A stretch of 5,520 nucleotides of DNA from Rubrobacter sp. Lineage in GTDB: Bacteria; Actinomycetota; Rubrobacteria; Rubrobacterales; Rubrobacteraceae. Where the stretch lies: positions 1-5,520 of the forward strand of contig JACDFX010000163.1 in NCBI GenBank assembly GCA_013815575.1. The letters are read 5' to 3'. Under the pieces are notes generated by a model, which was not told the DNA's origin, did no database searches, and worked only from the letters and a program-made list of their open reading frames with translations. The translations under genes and the position numbers were made by a program. This document shows, piece after piece, positions 5,513-5,520 of the stretch; position 1 is the stretch's first letter; each line of letters begins with the position of its first letter.

Positions 5513-5518
5513 CTACAC
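5513..5518 (+). promoter_or_regulatory. Possible -10 box for a gene beyond the window
   Basis: The window ends in GCCGCTACACTG, whose TACACT fits a -10 element of a housekeeping promoter in GC-rich bacteria. No matching -35 box is seen about 17 bp upstream, and the downstream gene is out of view. The call rests on one hexamer. Confidence 0.2.
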
Positions 5519-5520
5519 TG

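Noticed and set aside
1..5520. CRISPR arrays, tRNA or rRNA genes
   Set aside because: No regularly spaced direct repeats, cloverleaf pattern or rRNA-like stretch was found by eye on either strand.

Overview
The window is GC-rich throughout. Its four complete right-hand genes have protein signatures common in deep-branching, high-GC Gram-positive bacteria. A Rubrobacter-like actinobacterium is my best guess, but this rests on composition and family recognition only. Apart from a truncated membrane-protein tail at the left edge and one doubtful small reading frame at the right edge, everything convincing is on the minus strand.

Layout, left to right: (1) 1-150, the C-terminal 49 codons of a plus-strand membrane protein. 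(2) 151-692, a gene-free stretch that looks lower in GC than the rest and carries a 14-bp perfect palindrome. (3) 693-1784, a complete minus-strand tyrosine recombinase with all six catalytic residues. (4) 1785-1919, its upstream region, with a perfect 12-bp inverted repeat whose arms lie 69 bp apart. (5) 1916-2089, a remnant of a DUF6429-type protein lying in frame directly behind the next gene's stop codon. (6) 2090-2679, a two-gene unit in which a DUF4258 protein is followed 2 bp later by a YgiT/MqsA-type zinc-finger protein. It has the organisation of a toxin-first toxin-antitoxin module. (7) 2726-4468, a 580-residue SWIM zinc-finger protein with a helical, TPR-like C-terminal part. (8) 4653-5237 (or up to 5276), a DnaQ-like DEDDh 3'-5' exonuclease. 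(9) 5277-5520, an edge region with a doubtful small reading frame.

The minus-strand genes would be transcribed in the order exonuclease, SWIM protein, DUF4258, YgiT zinc finger, then (after the remnant) recombinase. Spacing suggests that the SWIM, DUF4258 and YgiT genes (46 bp and 2 bp apart) could share a transcript. The exonuclease is set off by 184 bp containing a strong GC hairpin. The recombinase has its own leader and ribosome-binding site and is probably separately controlled. The mix of integrase, gene remnant, toxin-antitoxin-like pair and gene-poor flank reads as a small accessory region or decayed mobile-element edge. No attachment-site direct repeats or second element boundary could be recognised within the window.
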